From an uncultured Eubacteriales bacterium (GTDB lineage: Bacteria > Bacillota > Clostridia > Oscillospirales > Acutalibacteraceae): a stretch of 39,004 nt of DNA. A program made the position numbers and the translations under genes. Below are positions 38,958 through 39,004 of the stretch, in pieces. Where the stretch lies: the NCBI GenBank assembly GCA_900315285.1, contig OMYO01000018.1, forward strand, positions 1 to 39,004, given 5' to 3'. Each line of letters begins with the position of its first letter. Position 1 is the stretch's first letter. A model generated the notes under the pieces. The model was given only the letters and a program-made list of their open reading frames with translations. It did not search any database and was not told the origin of the DNA.

Positions 38958-39004
38958 TCAAGCAGCCATCAATTTTTGCTGCTCATGAGCAATCTTTCTT
39001 AGCT
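38958..39004 (-). CDS. C-terminal fragment of a gene running in from the right edge
   Basis: The minus strand is open from the window edge to a TGA at 38960-38958, encoding ...LRKIAHEQQKLMAA. Fourteen residues are too few to name a family, and the frame could be accidental. Confidence 0.25.
   Translation of the reverse strand, partial: LRKIAHEQQKLMAA

Overview
The window looks like chromosomal DNA of an anaerobic Bacillota (class Clostridia, probably a gut or rumen relative of the Oscillospirales). The evidence is strong GGAGG-type ribosome binding sites, a Bacillus/Clostridium-type LexA box, a YolD/UvrX-type polymerase pair, YlmH, oxygen-sensitive iron-sulfur enzymes, a radical SAM protein, a permuted GH3 beta-glucosidase and a secreted GH13 amylase. 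The genus cannot be named from the sequence alone. No rRNA, tRNA, CRISPR array or complete insertion sequence was found. Both edges cut through minus-strand reading frames.

Layout. 1-2862 (minus): start of a truncated gene (possibly a transposase), then an operon of a malate/lactate-dehydrogenase-family enzyme, a YlmH-like RNA-binding protein and a zinc-ribbon membrane protein. 3186-5913 (plus): cbiM-cbiQ-cbiO cobalt/nickel ECF transporter behind a structured leader. 5914-6415: palindrome array (family 1). 6416-8157 (minus): yolD-like gene and Y-family polymerase under a LexA-controlled promoter. 8418-12878 (plus): a giant 2-hydroxyacyl-CoA dehydratase-activase-related fusion. 12938-15805 (minus): small Cro/CI regulator, radical SAM/SPASM enzyme, lipoprotein. 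15870-21837 (minus): sbcC, sbcD, then a unit of a 53-residue membrane protein, an FAD dehydrogenase and a secreted membrane-anchored protein. 22039-22860 (plus): AraC regulator. 23336-25739 (plus): two paralogous secreted proteins built of helical LDxAN-type repeats. 25740-27190: about 1.4 kb of noncoding DNA holding two palindrome-array families. 27192-30542 (minus): four-gene amine/amino-acid dehydrogenase complex of the HcnABC/hydroxyproline dehydrogenase type. 30733-34623 (minus): GH3, pyridoxamine-oxidase-fold protein, ketopantoate-reductase-like protein. 34923-37702 (minus): ribokinase and GH13 amylase. 37797-38606 (plus): small secreted YD-repeat protein, followed by a second family 2 palindrome array and the edge fragment.

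The least explained part of the window is its noncoding DNA. Three sequence-unrelated families of fixed-length palindromic units are present: 34 bp (9+16+9), 38-39 bp (8+22/23+8) and 41 bp (12+17+12). They sit in clusters, two of them certainly between convergent gene ends. The 41-bp family is the most regular: twelve units, each exactly 41 bp, separated by exactly 13 or 23 bp, with a 182-bp higher-order repeat. The 38-39 bp family recurs as a collinear three-unit block about 12.7 kb away. A short motif, GGGCGAT(T/G)CA, recurs in many of the same intergenic stretches. These resemble REP/BIME systems in organisation but not in sequence.

Other points: the polymerase promoter carries a LexA site that rules out the longest reading frame start; the radical SAM gene has a 13-bp inverted repeat containing two copies of GCAAATTTGC; the AraC gene has a terminator-like hairpin almost at its predicted transcription start; several genes start at TTG, chosen from the ribosome binding site spacing.
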